Source: JAAYCB01 sp012744395
GTDB lineage: Bacteria; Planctomycetota; Planctomycetia; Pirellulales; Thermoguttaceae
Length of the DNA stretch: 64,000 bases
Assembly (NCBI GenBank): GCA_028703175.1
Contig: JAQVNJ010000007.1
Coordinates: 1 to 64,000 of the forward strand
Reading direction: 5' to 3'
The notes under the pieces are model-generated. The model had not been told where the DNA came from. It made no database searches and worked only from the letters and a program-made list of their open reading frames with translations. Of the stretch, positions 28,773 through 37,503 are shown piece by piece (the first letter of the stretch is position 1; every line of letters starts with the position of its first letter). The position numbers and the translations under genes were made by a program.

Positions 28773-29189
28773 ATGTCAGAAGCAACGATCGAACGTAGGG
28801 GAACGGACGATTTCCTTGGAACGGGGCGTCGCAAGAGTTCTGTTGCCCGGGTCAGGGTTCGCCACGGGGGTGGACAGATTCTGATCAACGAGCGCCCGCT
28901 CGACGAGTTTTTCCGCAACGAGCAGCAGCGCGAGGCGGCGCTCGCCCCGCTGAAGGCGACGGGAGTCCTCGGACAGGTCGACGTGGTGATCCGCATCCAC
29001 GGTGGCGGCTTGACCGGCCAGGCGGACGCCTGCAAGCTGGGAATCGCCCGGGCGCTGAAGGTCATGGATCCCGAGCTGGAGCCGTGCCTGCGCTCCGAGG
29101 GGCTGCTGACCCGCGACGCCCGCATGAAAGAGCGTAAGAAGTACGGTCTTCGCGGGGCGCGGCGCGGCACCCAGTTCTCAAAGCGCTAG
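28773..29189 (+). CDS. rpsI: 30S ribosomal protein S9
   Basis: The 138-residue protein has the S9 blocks FLGTGRRKSSVARVRV, VVIRIHGGGLTGQADACKLG and a C-terminal KKYGLRGARRGTQFSKR. The basic tail ends in the Lys-Arg that reaches the P-site tRNA. It is co-transcribed with rplM, the universal arrangement. Confidence 0.98.
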   Translation: MSEATIERRGTDDFLGTGRRKSSVARVRVRHGGGQILINERPLDEFFRNEQQREAALAPLKATGVLGQVDVVIRIHGGGLTGQADACKLGIARALKVMDPELEPCLRSEGLLTRDARMKERKKYGLRGARRGTQFSKR

Positions 29190-29205
29190 GCGGCGCCGCG
29201 GTCGT

Positions 29206-29844
29206 TCAACTCGCCGGCATGCGGTTCTCGAAGGCCAGGCTCTCGAGAAACCGCTTGGCCACCATGTATTCCTGCGGCGGCACCTGGGAAATCATGTCCT
29301 TCAGTTCTTGCTCGGCCGCCCGGATCGTCTCCGCGATCAGCGAGTATTCGTCCCAGGTGCCTTCACCGTAAGCGGCGCGCTTCGCAAACAGCGCATCGAG
29401 TTCCGCGCGGCTCGCCTCGAACTCGGGGCGCATCAGCACCCGTGGCCACTTGATCTTGCCGGTGACGGAATCCAACTGGCTGGGGCTGAGCGGCTGGGGC
29501 TTGCCCGCCGCGGCGTAGCGGACCCAATCCTCACGGGTCGAGCGTGGGCGCTTCTCCGCCGCACGGTACTCCTTGTTTTTCTGGCGCATCTGGAAGTAGG
29601 TGTCCGTCCACTGCTCCCGATTCTCCATGTCGAGGCGCGCCGCTTCGGTCATGTTGACCGCCGCCCGGGAATTCATCAGGTTGGCGGCGCCTTGTGAACG
29701 GACCACATCCGCCATTCCCCGAGCGTAGCTCTCACCAACGGTTGACGCTCTGCTGTCGAAGTAGGCGCCGCCGTAGAACTGGCCCAAGGCGAGCGACGCT
29801 CCTACGCCAACAATCAACAATCCTCCGACTGCCATCTTTCTCAT
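29206..29844 (-). CDS. Small exported protein of unknown function
   Basis: The 212-residue protein has a signal peptide (MRKMAVGGLLIVGVGASLALG) and a charged, helical body (ENREQWTDTYFQMRQKNKEYRAAEK; RAAEQELKDMI) with no cysteines and no enzyme motif. WVRYAAAGKPQPLSPSQLD may be a turn region. AGGAG lies upstream at a distance that fits either the ATG at 29844 or a GTG at 29847. I do not recognise a family. It converges with rpsI, with a gap of 16 bp. Confidence 0.65.
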   Translation of the reverse strand: MRKMAVGGLLIVGVGASLALGQFYGGAYFDSRASTVGESYARGMADVVRSQGAANLMNSRAAVNMTEAARLDMENREQWTDTYFQMRQKNKEYRAAEKRPRSTREDWVRYAAAGKPQPLSPSQLDSVTGKIKWPRVLMRPEFEASRAELDALFAKRAAYGEGTWDEYSLIAETIRAAEQELKDMISQVPPQEYMVAKRFLESLAFENRMPAS

Positions 29845-30088
29845 CACAGGTCAACTCCTGACTGTCCGGGGCATCCCGCCGGTTCACTCCAAAGTATAAA
29901 CTCCCGCCGCGCGCTCTCTGGTTTCGGCAGAGCAGCGTCGCTTGCCACGATTCTACGAATTTTCGACGGCCCGTCGAGATGCCCCACCGACAGGTGGGGT
30001 ATCCGTTTCGCTCCGACTTCCGGCAAGGGGCGGTTTCTTCCCGCTGATTTCCTGGCCAGGTGGCGGTTCCCCTGCCTGATCCAGGGGC

Positions 30089-30094
30089 TATAAT
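30089..30094 (+). promoter_or_regulatory. Candidate -10 element for the HEAT gene
   Basis: A perfect TATAAT lies 175 bases upstream of the ATG at 30269, in the 424-bp divergent gap. No convincing -35 accompanies it. The rest of 29845-30268 shows no gene. Confidence 0.3.
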
Positions 30095-30268
30095 GTTGGC
30101 AATTCTCGGGATGTCAATTCGCGGCGTTGGAAGTGGGGGAATGCTCACCGCGAGCGTGGGTCCGCTTCTTCGCGGCGGAGCGCCGGCCTTGATGACGCCC
30201 GGGGGGCGCTCGAGGCGGGAAGCGTCCAGGGCGCCTTGCCAAGCCACCAATCAGAATGGGAGTAGAAC

Positions 30269-31906
30269 ATGAAACGGCCTACCTTGATCGCTCTAATGAT
30301 GGGGATAGTGTGTTGTGCCGCTCAGGGCCCCGCCGCCGAGCGGCCGGTCGCTGATCTGATTGCGTCCTTGCAGGCCGCCGACACCGCCTCTCAGATCGAG
30401 GCCCTCGTGGCGCTTGAGGCCAAGGGGGCCGATGCGGCCGCCGCCGTGCCCGCGCTGATCGGGCTGCTCAAGGCCGCTTCGGCCGATGTTCGCGCCCATG
30501 CGGCCGAGACCCTCGGGGCGATCGGGGCTTCCGCCAGGCCGGCGGCCGAGGAACTCGCCGGACTGGCGGGCGGGGACGCCGATCCGATGGTCCGCCGCGA
30601 GGCGATCGAGGCGCTGGCCAGTATTCGCCCGGGACCGAAAGTCATGCTGCCGGTCCTGGCCCGCCTGCTCAAGGACCCCGACCCGGCCGTCCGCGCCCGC
30701 GTCCTCGGCGCGGTGGCCGACCAGGGGATCGCAGCCAAGGAACTGTTGCTCAGCGCCCTCGAAAACAAGGAGACGGCCTACTGGGCATCGCTGGTAGTCA
30801 GCGAACTTGGGCCACAAATCCCGGAGGCCGTTCCCGCCCTGGTGAAATTGCTCGACAGCGAAGATCCCGCCATGCGGCGGGAGGCGGCCTTGGCGCTGGC
30901 GGCAATCGGCGAGGCGGCCACCGCGGCCCTGCCCGGCCTGGAGTCGATGATCGACGATCCGCTCCACTCGGCTGCCGCGATCTACGCACTGGGGAGGATC
31001 GGAAAGGTCACCTCGGGCGCCGTGTCGAAGCTGATCGCCAAGGCGGAGGGCGGCCGGCCGGTGGAGAAGACGGTCAGCGCCTGGGCGCTGGCCAGGCTGC
31101 ATCCCGGCGACAAGCGCTATGTCCGCAAGGCGGTGACCCTGCTGATCGCCTCGCTTCAATCCGACGATCCCCGGGTGAGGCTCGCCGCGGCCAAGGGCCT
31201 GGAGTCTCTCGACGGAGAGCCGCAGATCATCCGCCCGATCATCCTCGAAGCCCTGAACAAAGCCGACGAGAAGACGCTGATCGCGATGCTCGACGCGATC
31301 GCGACGCTCGGACCGCAGATCGTCCCGCGGCTGGTCGGCACGCTGGAGATCGAGGCCGCCCGGCCTTATGTCTGCTATATCCTGGGCCACCTCGGCCCCG
31401 AGGCGGCGGCGGCGGTCGACGGGCTGGTCAAGGTGCTCGCGGACAAAGACCCGGCCGCCCGCCACGAGGCGATGATGGCCCTGGCGGAGATCGGGCCGGC
31501 GGCCAAGGCCGCCGTGCCCGCCCTTGCCGAGGCCCTGGAAAGCCCCGACCGGGATCGCTTTGCCGCGGCCTACGCGCTTGGGCGGATCGGCCGCGACGCA
31601 ATCGATGCCAAGCCGGCGCTGCTCGCCCTCCTGGAGAACGAGGACCACGCCCTGGCGCTGATCAGCGCGTGGGCGCTGGCGTACATCCACCCCGAATGCC
31701 CCACCTGCTGTGCAAAAGCCCTGCCGGTCCTGATCGCCGGCCTCGGCGACTCGGAGGCCAGCTTCCGCAAGGAGGCGGTGTCCGGACTGCGCTGCTTCGG
31801 AAAGACCGACAAGCGGGCGGGCGAGGCCCTCAAGAAGGCCCTTGACGATCCGGATGAGGACGTGCGCAAGGCCGCCGCCGAGGCACTCGAGGCGATCGGC
31901 CAATAG
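30269..31906 (+). CDS. Exported HEAT-repeat protein (PBS-lyase type)
   Basis: The 545-residue protein has a signal peptide and then about a dozen HEAT repeats of some 35-40 residues each. Typical units read VRAHAAETLGAIG, MVRREAIEALASI, AMRREAALALAAIGEAA, ARHEAMMALAEIGPAA and VRKAAAEALEAIG. Such solenoids bind other proteins; the planctomycete ones have no known partners. GGAG sits 10 bases before the ATG. It converges with the response-regulator gene, with a 10-bp gap. It is unrelated in sequence to the HEAT-like product at 9519-11237. Confidence 0.88.
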   Translation: MKRPTLIALMMGIVCCAAQGPAAERPVADLIASLQAADTASQIEALVALEAKGADAAAAVPALIGLLKAASADVRAHAAETLGAIGASARPAAEELAGLAGGDADPMVRREAIEALASIRPGPKVMLPVLARLLKDPDPAVRARVLGAVADQGIAAKELLLSALENKETAYWASLVVSELGPQIPEAVPALVKLLDSEDPAMRREAALALAAIGEAATAALPGLESMIDDPLHSAAAIYALGRIGKVTSGAVSKLIAKAEGGRPVEKTVSAWALARLHPGDKRYVRKAVTLLIASLQSDDPRVRLAAAKGLESLDGEPQIIRPIILEALNKADEKTLIAMLDAIATLGPQIVPRLVGTLEIEAARPYVCYILGHLGPEAAAAVDGLVKVLADKDPAARHEAMMALAEIGPAAKAAVPALAEALESPDRDRFAAAYALGRIGRDAIDAKPALLALLENEDHALALISAWALAYIHPECPTCCAKALPVLIAGLGDSEASFRKEAVSGLRCFGKTDKRAGEALKKALDDPDEDVRKAAAEALEAIGQ

Positions 31907-31916
31907 ACGCGCGCGG

Positions 31917-32381
31917 CTACGCGCCCGGACCGCTTGCCTCATGGGGCAAGATCACGTCGTCGAGCAGGTAGCGGCGGAGGGATTTGACCACGGCAAGAAA
32001 CTGCGGGAGGTCGAACGGCTTGGTCAGATAGCTCTCGACGTGGAGGTTCTCGCTCTTGAGGATCTCCTCGTGGGTCCGCGAGACCGTCATCACCACAACG
32101 GGGATCGTCTTCAGCGATTCATCGGCCTTGACTTGGGCGAGGACCCCGCGGCCGTCGAGTTTGGGAAGCTGGATGTCCAAGAGGATGATGTCCGGCCGCG
32201 GCACGCGGGCGTAACGGCCGACGCGGCGGAGGAATTCCAGCGCCTCCTCGCCGTCGCGAACCAGGCTGATCCGGCAGGGGACCTCGCCCCGCCTGAGGGC
32301 CTCAAACGCCAGGCCGGCGTCCTCCAGGTCGTCCTCGACCAGCAACACCTCCATGGCACGTCCAACGGTTTCGGGTTTCAT
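31917..32381 (-). CDS. Stand-alone response regulator receiver protein (Rcp1-like)
   Basis: The 154-residue protein is a single REC domain. It shows the acidic pair in VEDDLEDA, the phosphoacceptor Asp in DIILLDIQLPKLDGRG, the switch Thr in VVVMTVSR, and the conserved Lys in SYLTKPFDL. The NL-HVES loop and short tail are like Rcp1-type regulators that work with phytochrome-like or hybrid kinases. No output domain is present. It follows the ABM gene by 50 bp in the same direction. An internal ATG at MEVLLVEDD is an alternative start. Confidence 0.88.
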   Translation of the reverse strand: MKPETVGRAMEVLLVEDDLEDAGLAFEALRRGEVPCRISLVRDGEEALEFLRRVGRYARVPRPDIILLDIQLPKLDGRGVLAQVKADESLKTIPVVVMTVSRTHEEILKSENLHVESYLTKPFDLPQFLAVVKSLRRYLLDDVILPHEASGPGA

Positions 32382-32431
32382 CGCAGAACGGCTCTCATCG
32401 TGGCCTGGGCTGGTCCCCCGCAACGCATGGC

Positions 32432-32752
32432 TCAGCCTCCGCTGCGCCAGCCCGCGGCCGTCTCCGGAAACAGGGCCCGGTGCGCGACTCCGCGGCGCGG
32501 CTCCGCCATCCAAGGGGCAACCGCGTCGCGCCATTGGGCGTAATGGGCGGTCTCCTTGTGGGCTTGCATGCCAGCCGGGTCGCGATAAACCTCGTAGAGA
32601 ACGAATCGGTTCGGATCGTCAGCCTGCTGGATCACGTCGAACCGCAGGTTGCCCGGCTCCGCCAGCGTTAGCCGGGCGTTTTCCAAAGTGGCCGCAAGGA
32701 ACTCGGCCCGATTCTCTGGCTTGACGTGTACGTAAACACAGACGGCGTGCAT
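32432..32752 (-). CDS. Antibiotic-biosynthesis-monooxygenase (ABM) domain protein
   Basis: The 106-residue protein has the ABM dimeric alpha/beta-barrel pattern: VCVYVHVKPENRAEFLAATLENARLT, GNLRFDVIQQADDPNRFVLYEVY and HKETAHYAQWRDAV. Members include LsrG/YgiN-like quinol or autoinducer-2-processing enzymes. The substrate cannot be told from sequence. It lies upstream of the response-regulator gene in the same direction, so the two may be co-transcribed. Confidence 0.85.
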   Translation of the reverse strand: MHAVCVYVHVKPENRAEFLAATLENARLTLAEPGNLRFDVIQQADDPNRFVLYEVYRDPAGMQAHKETAHYAQWRDAVAPWMAEPRRGVAHRALFPETAAGWRSGG

Positions 32753-32821
32753 GACGGGATTCTCCGTGGCCAGACCCGTATCTGCTGGTCCAAACCCTCC
32801 GACCCCCCAGGGTACAAAGCC

Positions 32822-32850
32822 AATATATCAGGACCTGGCCGCCGGCAAAA
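32822..32850 (-). promoter_or_regulatory. Candidate leftward promoter TTTTGC-N17-TATATT
   Basis: On the minus strand, TTTTGC (32850-32845) and TATATT (32827-32822) are 17 bases apart. Transcription would start about 60 bases before the ABM gene. The -35 is poor. It lies in the divergent gap with the ROK gene. Confidence 0.3.
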
Positions 32851-32936
32851 GAATCCCCGCGGCCGGTACGCTACTTTACAGGGGCGGGGCGGGTCGGCAA
32901 GAATGACGGGAAACAAAATCCTCGGAGAAACTCGCG

Positions 32937-34325
32937 ATGGACGGAAGAGATGGCAGGGCGGCGGCTGCGGGCGTCTATTTGGGCATCGACGTCGGGGGAA
33001 CGAAAATCCAAACGTCGCTGGTCACCCAGTCGGGTTCCGTCTTGTCGCGGCACCGCGGCCCCACGCCCCGCGACGGCCAGTCCGACAGCGTTCTGGCGGC
33101 CGTCGTGGCGGCGGCCGAAGAGACGATGCGCGGCAATGCGTTCGAGCCGGCGAGGCTGACCGCCCTGGGAATCGCCATTCCCGGCGTCGTCGACCCGCAG
33201 CGCGGGCTGGTCGTGGTGACCCCGAACATGAGTCTGTCGGGCGTCCGGATCGGGCCTTACCTGGAGGACCGCTTCCGTGTGCCCGTCGCCCTCGGCAACG
33301 ACTGCAACCTGGGGGCCCTGGGCGAATCCTGGCTCGGCGCGGCGCGCGGCACCACCAGCTCGATCACGATCCTCGTCGGAACCGGCGTGGGCAGCGGGAT
33401 TGTCCGCAAAGGCAAGCTCTGGGCCGGCGCGCGGGAGTCCGCCGGCGAGATCGGGCATATCGTCAGCCAGATCGGCGGGCCGCAGTGCGGCTGCGGCAAC
33501 TGCGGATGCCTCGAGGCTTTGGCCAGCCGATCGGCCATCGAGCGCGAGATCCGCGCGGCCGTGGCCGAAGGGCGCGCCACCGTGCTGACGGAACTCGTCG
33601 GCGGCGAGCTGTCGATCATCCGTTCCAAGATGCTCCGCGACGCCCTCGACGCCAACGACGCCCTGGTGACCGAAGTCATGCACAAGGCTTCCGAAGTGCT
33701 CGGCTACGCCTGCCTCTCGGTCCGCCATCTGCTCGACCCCGAAGTGATTGTGCTCGGCGGCGGCGTGGTCGAAGCCTGCGGCGGCTTCATGCTCCCGATC
33801 ATCGACGCAATCCTCGCATCCGACCAGCTTGCCGGCGCGCGCAGCGGCGGGCATGTCGCGCTCTCGGCGCTCGGGGACGACGCCGTTGTCCTCGGGGCCG
33901 CGGCGCTGGCGGCAACCAAGGCCGGCCGCAATCCCTTCAAACAGCGGAACTCGATTCTGCCCGCATACCCGCAGATCGGCGATGCCACCCCCGGCGAACT
34001 CGTTGTCGGCGAGAAGACCTTCTCCACGGATGTCACGATCCACGTCGACGGCAAGGTCAAGAAGCGCAAGCAAGCCCAGGTGAAACAGCGCCACGGCACG
34101 ACGCACATTCTCGACGCGGTGGAGGTCCGCAAGCTCTGCCGGGGAGGGCCCGAGGTCGTCTTCGTGGGCACCGGCCACGCGAACCAGTTGCACCTCGATG
34201 AAGAGGCCCGGCAATTTCTCAGCCGGCGGCTGATCAAGGTGGAATTGCTGCCCACGCCCCAGTTCGCCGAGGCATACAACGCCTGTTCCGCGCGCAAAGC
34301 CGCCCTGATCCACGTGACCTGCTAA
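32937..34325 (+). CDS. ROK-family sugar kinase fused to a Mth938-like domain
   Basis: The 462-residue protein has a full ROK kinase in residues 12-335. It shows GIDVGGTK (phosphate loop), GNDCNLGALGE with the catalytic Asp122, and a zinc site built from His174 and the CGCGNCGCLEAL cluster. Residues 355-462 form a second domain (VVFVGTGHANQLHLDEEA, KVELLPTPQFAEAYNACSAR) with the Mth938/DUF498 pattern, usually a separate small protein related to a mitochondrial assembly factor. The kinase half probably phosphorylates glucose or a related sugar. The role of the tail is unknown. The next gene, a Gfo/Idh/MocA oxidoreductase, follows after 31 bp. Confidence 0.82.
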   Translation: MDGRDGRAAAAGVYLGIDVGGTKIQTSLVTQSGSVLSRHRGPTPRDGQSDSVLAAVVAAAEETMRGNAFEPARLTALGIAIPGVVDPQRGLVVVTPNMSLSGVRIGPYLEDRFRVPVALGNDCNLGALGESWLGAARGTTSSITILVGTGVGSGIVRKGKLWAGARESAGEIGHIVSQIGGPQCGCGNCGCLEALASRSAIEREIRAAVAEGRATVLTELVGGELSIIRSKMLRDALDANDALVTEVMHKASEVLGYACLSVRHLLDPEVIVLGGGVVEACGGFMLPIIDAILASDQLAGARSGGHVALSALGDDAVVLGAAALAATKAGRNPFKQRNSILPAYPQIGDATPGELVVGEKTFSTDVTIHVDGKVKKRKQAQVKQRHGTTHILDAVEVRKLCRGGPEVVFVGTGHANQLHLDEEARQFLSRRLIKVELLPTPQFAEAYNACSARKAALIHVTC

Positions 34326-34356
34326 GTCCGATGGCACCCAGCAAGGAGAAACGAAC

Positions 34357-35679
34357 ATGGCATCCAGCGCCGTATCGCGACGACATTTCCTGGAAACCTC
34401 GGCGGCCGCCGGCGCGGCTCTCGCGACCGCCCGAGCCGCCGGGAACAGCTCCGGCTCGAAGACGATCCGCATCGGGATCATCGGCTGCAATGGCATGGGC
34501 CGGGGCAACCTGGACAACTGTGCGCGGCATCCCGACGTGGCCGTGGCGGCGGTCTGCGATGTCTGGCAGGCGCGCCGCAAGGCCGTGCTGGAGAAATTCC
34601 CGCAGGCGAAGGAATACGCCGATTACCGCGACCTGCTGGCGGACAAAAACGTCGACGCGGTGATCGTGGCCACGCCGCCCCACTGGCACGCGCTGGTGGC
34701 CATCCACGCCGCGCAAGCCGGCAAAGACATCTATCTCCAGAAGCCGATGACCCTCCACCTGGGCGAAAGCCTTGCCGTCAAGAACGCCGTCAAGCGCCAC
34801 GAAGTGGTCTGCCAGATCGGCACGCAGATTCACGCCGGGGAAAACTACCGCCGGGTGGTGGAGAAGGTCCGCGCCGGCCACATCGGCCAGGTCAGCGGCG
34901 TGCGGACGTTCAACGTGATGAACCAGGGGCCCGCGGGGATCGGCAAGAACCCCGACACGACCGTTCCCCAAGGCCTTGACTGGGAGATGTGGCTCGGTCC
35001 CGGGCCGAAACGCCCCTACAATGCCCTGCTGGCGGCCAACTCCTACAACCATTGCTCTTTCATGGCGTACAGCGGCGGTTGGACGCCCGGCATGGCGCCC
35101 CACATTCTCGACCTGCCGGTCTGGGCGCTCGATTTGGGCTACCCGACGATGGTCGCCTGCTCCGGGGGCCGTTACATCATCGACGACGATGGCGACGCCC
35201 CGGACGTGCAGGAAATGGTCTTCCAGTATCCGGGCTGCACGGTGACCTGGTCGATGTCGACGATCAACAGCTTCGGTTTCGACTTCGGCCGCGGAACGCC
35301 GGCGCGGCGGCTGGGAATCTACTTTTTCGGCTCCAAGGCAACGCTGTTCGCCAATTACGGGACCCACGAAGTCGTCCCGGAAGGCCAGTACTTCGATCCC
35401 CAGACCGTGCCGGGCGCGGACGACCAGATCGCCCCGTCGCCGGGGCATGAACTGGAGTGGATCGAGTGCATCAAGTCGCGCCGCCAGCCGAGTTGCTCGC
35501 CCGAATATCACTCGCGGGTCGACATCCCGCTCGTCCTCGGCAACCTCTCCCAGCGGCTCGGCCGCTCGATCCGGTTCGATCCGGCCGCGCTGCGGATCGT
35601 CGGCGACGACGAGGCGGCGAGGCTGGCGGTGCCGGAGTACCGCCCGCCCTGGAAGTTCCCCGTCGAATACCTCGCCTAG
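34357..35679 (+). CDS. Tat-exported Gfo/Idh/MocA oxidoreductase
   Basis: The 440-residue protein has a twin-arginine signal (SRRHFLETSAAAGAALATA). A Rossmann NAD(P)-binding domain follows (IRIGIIGCNGMGRGNLDN), then VIVATPPHWHALVAIHAAQAGKDIYLQKPM, where the usual EKP is QKP. The C-terminal sheet domain is GFO_IDH_MocA type. Such enzymes oxidise or epimerise sugars with a tightly held cofactor. AAGGAG lies before the ATG, 31 bp after the ROK-fusion gene, so the two may be co-expressed. It converges with the glycosidase-like gene. Confidence 0.9.
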   Translation: MASSAVSRRHFLETSAAAGAALATARAAGNSSGSKTIRIGIIGCNGMGRGNLDNCARHPDVAVAAVCDVWQARRKAVLEKFPQAKEYADYRDLLADKNVDAVIVATPPHWHALVAIHAAQAGKDIYLQKPMTLHLGESLAVKNAVKRHEVVCQIGTQIHAGENYRRVVEKVRAGHIGQVSGVRTFNVMNQGPAGIGKNPDTTVPQGLDWEMWLGPGPKRPYNALLAANSYNHCSFMAYSGGWTPGMAPHILDLPVWALDLGYPTMVACSGGRYIIDDDGDAPDVQEMVFQYPGCTVTWSMSTINSFGFDFGRGTPARRLGIYFFGSKATLFANYGTHEVVPEGQYFDPQTVPGADDQIAPSPGHELEWIECIKSRRQPSCSPEYHSRVDIPLVLGNLSQRLGRSIRFDPAALRIVGDDEAARLAVPEYRPPWKFPVEYLA

Positions 35680-35692
35680 ACAACGCCCGGCG

Positions 35693-37294
35693 CTACCACT
35701 TGAGGCGGTAGATGTGCACGGCCAGCGGCCGGAAGGCATCGGAAAACGAGCCGTCCTCGGAACGCACGGAGCGGTTCTCGTCGACGACCTCGATCTCCCT
35801 GCCGGCAGCCAGCCCCTCGACACGAATCCGCGCGGCGGCGTCCACGAGGCGCTCGTCGTAGTTGACCGCAAACACGTACAACTGGCCGCCGTGCATCCGC
35901 GCCAGGGCAGCCAGCCTGGCATCGCCCTGGGTCCCGATTTCCACGGCCCCGGCCGGCTTCCGGCCGAGAATCGCCGGCGCCAGGCGGGTAATCTGGCCGT
36001 TGATTTCCCGCAGCGCCCGGCGGTTCTCCTCGGGCACGCCGAACTGGCTGTACGCCGGCTTCCAGACATGCGTGAAATACCCAATCGCCGTGGCCCCGCC
36101 GCAAATCGACATCCAGACCTCGGCGCGGATGTGCTCGGCGGTCACCTCCTTCTGATTCTCCAGCGCGCCGGTCCACTGCCCTCCCCGGCTCGTCTCGATC
36201 CAGGCGTAGACGGGCCGCGGGCCGGCCTGCTCGGCCAGCAGCCTGGTCGCTTCGTAGACGAGGTGGATCCACTCCGGCTTGTTCCAGCCGTAGATCGGAT
36301 AGATGTCGTAACCGACCACGTCGGCGGCGCGGATGTACTGCGGATAGAGTCCGGTTCGTTGCGCGTCGGTCCACTTGCCGAAGTGGGGGTGGAAGTTGCC
36401 GGTCAGCGTGAGAAACACTGGGCGGGCGGGATCGCCGCGCTGGATCGCCTCATAGGCCGCCAACGTCTTGGCCGGTTCCGCCCGCGGTTCGTACCGCAGC
36501 GGCGAGAGCAACAGGTTCTCGCCCTGTGCGTCAAAGCCCTCGATCTCGCTGATCGAGCCCCACAGGTTTTTTCCCGGGTAGGTGGAAAGGACAGTCATTT
36601 CGAGCGCGTCGAACGTGGCCGGCTTCTCCAGGGGGAATTTCTGCCGGCCCCTCTTGTTCTCGAGAGTCGCCCGCAGAATCTCGCGGCCTGCGGCCTGGAA
36701 GGCGACCTCCTTGGCCACGGCCAGCCCCGGCGAGACGGTCAGCCACAGGGCCAGGCTTTCCACCGTTACCGGCTGCTTCAGGCGGATCGTGATCGACGCC
36801 TTTTCCATCGGGTCGAGCACCGACCAGCTATGCGTCACGCCGTCGACGATCTTCCACAGCGGCGTGCTCCGGTTGACGTGGAGCCCCGCGCCGGGGACGA
36901 CTTCCGCATCGTTGACCTGCTGGGGCAGGTCCGGCTCGTCGTCGTGGATATACGCCAACAGTCCGGGGTGCCCCTTGAGGCGCGCGTCGAGCGGCATCAC
37001 GCCGTAGAGGCCCGCCTCCCAGACCTTGTCCAGGTATTCGCCGACGTGGGCCGTGCCGCTCGACCCGCCCCAGTAGCCGGCGGTCGTATTCATCCCGCAG
37101 GCCTTGACCGCGGCGAAGTTCTCGGCATCCTGGAGCCAGGCCATGAGGGGAAAGAACGGCTTGCCGTTGACGGAGAAGGCTCGGTCGGAGCCGATTTCGA
37201 CCTTCTCGACGGGCGGAGGGGCTTCCGCGCCGCGCGCCGCCTGCAATCCGATGGACAGGAAAACACTCCCCAGAACCGCACCCCATTTCGGCAT
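35693..37294 (-). CDS. Exported glycosidase-like protein with inserted beta-sandwich domain
   Basis: The 533-residue protein starts at the ATG at 37294 behind GAGGAG; the frame is open upstream, but the signal peptide (MPKWGAVLGSVFLSIGLQAA) fixes the start. The TIM-barrel parts read KPFFPLMAWLQ, GLLAYIHDDEPDLP, DVVGYDIYPIYGW, VYAWIETSRGG and MSICGGATAIGYFTH. Residues 120-230 look like an inserted discoidin-like carbohydrate-binding domain (ASITIRLKQPVTVESLALWLTVSPG). A beta domain closes the C-terminus (LYVFAVNYDERLVDAAARI). It resembles the product at 2289-3458 without the insert. The catalytic residues are not assigned. Confidence 0.65.
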   Translation of the reverse strand: MPKWGAVLGSVFLSIGLQAARGAEAPPPVEKVEIGSDRAFSVNGKPFFPLMAWLQDAENFAAVKACGMNTTAGYWGGSSGTAHVGEYLDKVWEAGLYGVMPLDARLKGHPGLLAYIHDDEPDLPQQVNDAEVVPGAGLHVNRSTPLWKIVDGVTHSWSVLDPMEKASITIRLKQPVTVESLALWLTVSPGLAVAKEVAFQAAGREILRATLENKRGRQKFPLEKPATFDALEMTVLSTYPGKNLWGSISEIEGFDAQGENLLLSPLRYEPRAEPAKTLAAYEAIQRGDPARPVFLTLTGNFHPHFGKWTDAQRTGLYPQYIRAADVVGYDIYPIYGWNKPEWIHLVYEATRLLAEQAGPRPVYAWIETSRGGQWTGALENQKEVTAEHIRAEVWMSICGGATAIGYFTHVWKPAYSQFGVPEENRRALREINGQITRLAPAILGRKPAGAVEIGTQGDARLAALARMHGGQLYVFAVNYDERLVDAAARIRVEGLAAGREIEVVDENRSVRSEDGSFSDAFRPLAVHIYRLKW

Positions 37295-37503
37295 CTTGGC
37301 ATCTCCTCGGGTCTGATCAACGGCCGCACCAAGCCGTTCGGCCCTGGGGCGGTGCGAAGCGAATTGTTGCATATCAGGACTCGGCCGTCGCGGCGGCAGG
37401 CCGGCCGCAGGCCCGCCGCCGCAGCGCCGCCTCGTGCGCGACCGTGGTTATGCGGCTGGCACGAGACGCGTTTACAGGACAGACCGCAGACCGGCCGCAC
37501 GCG

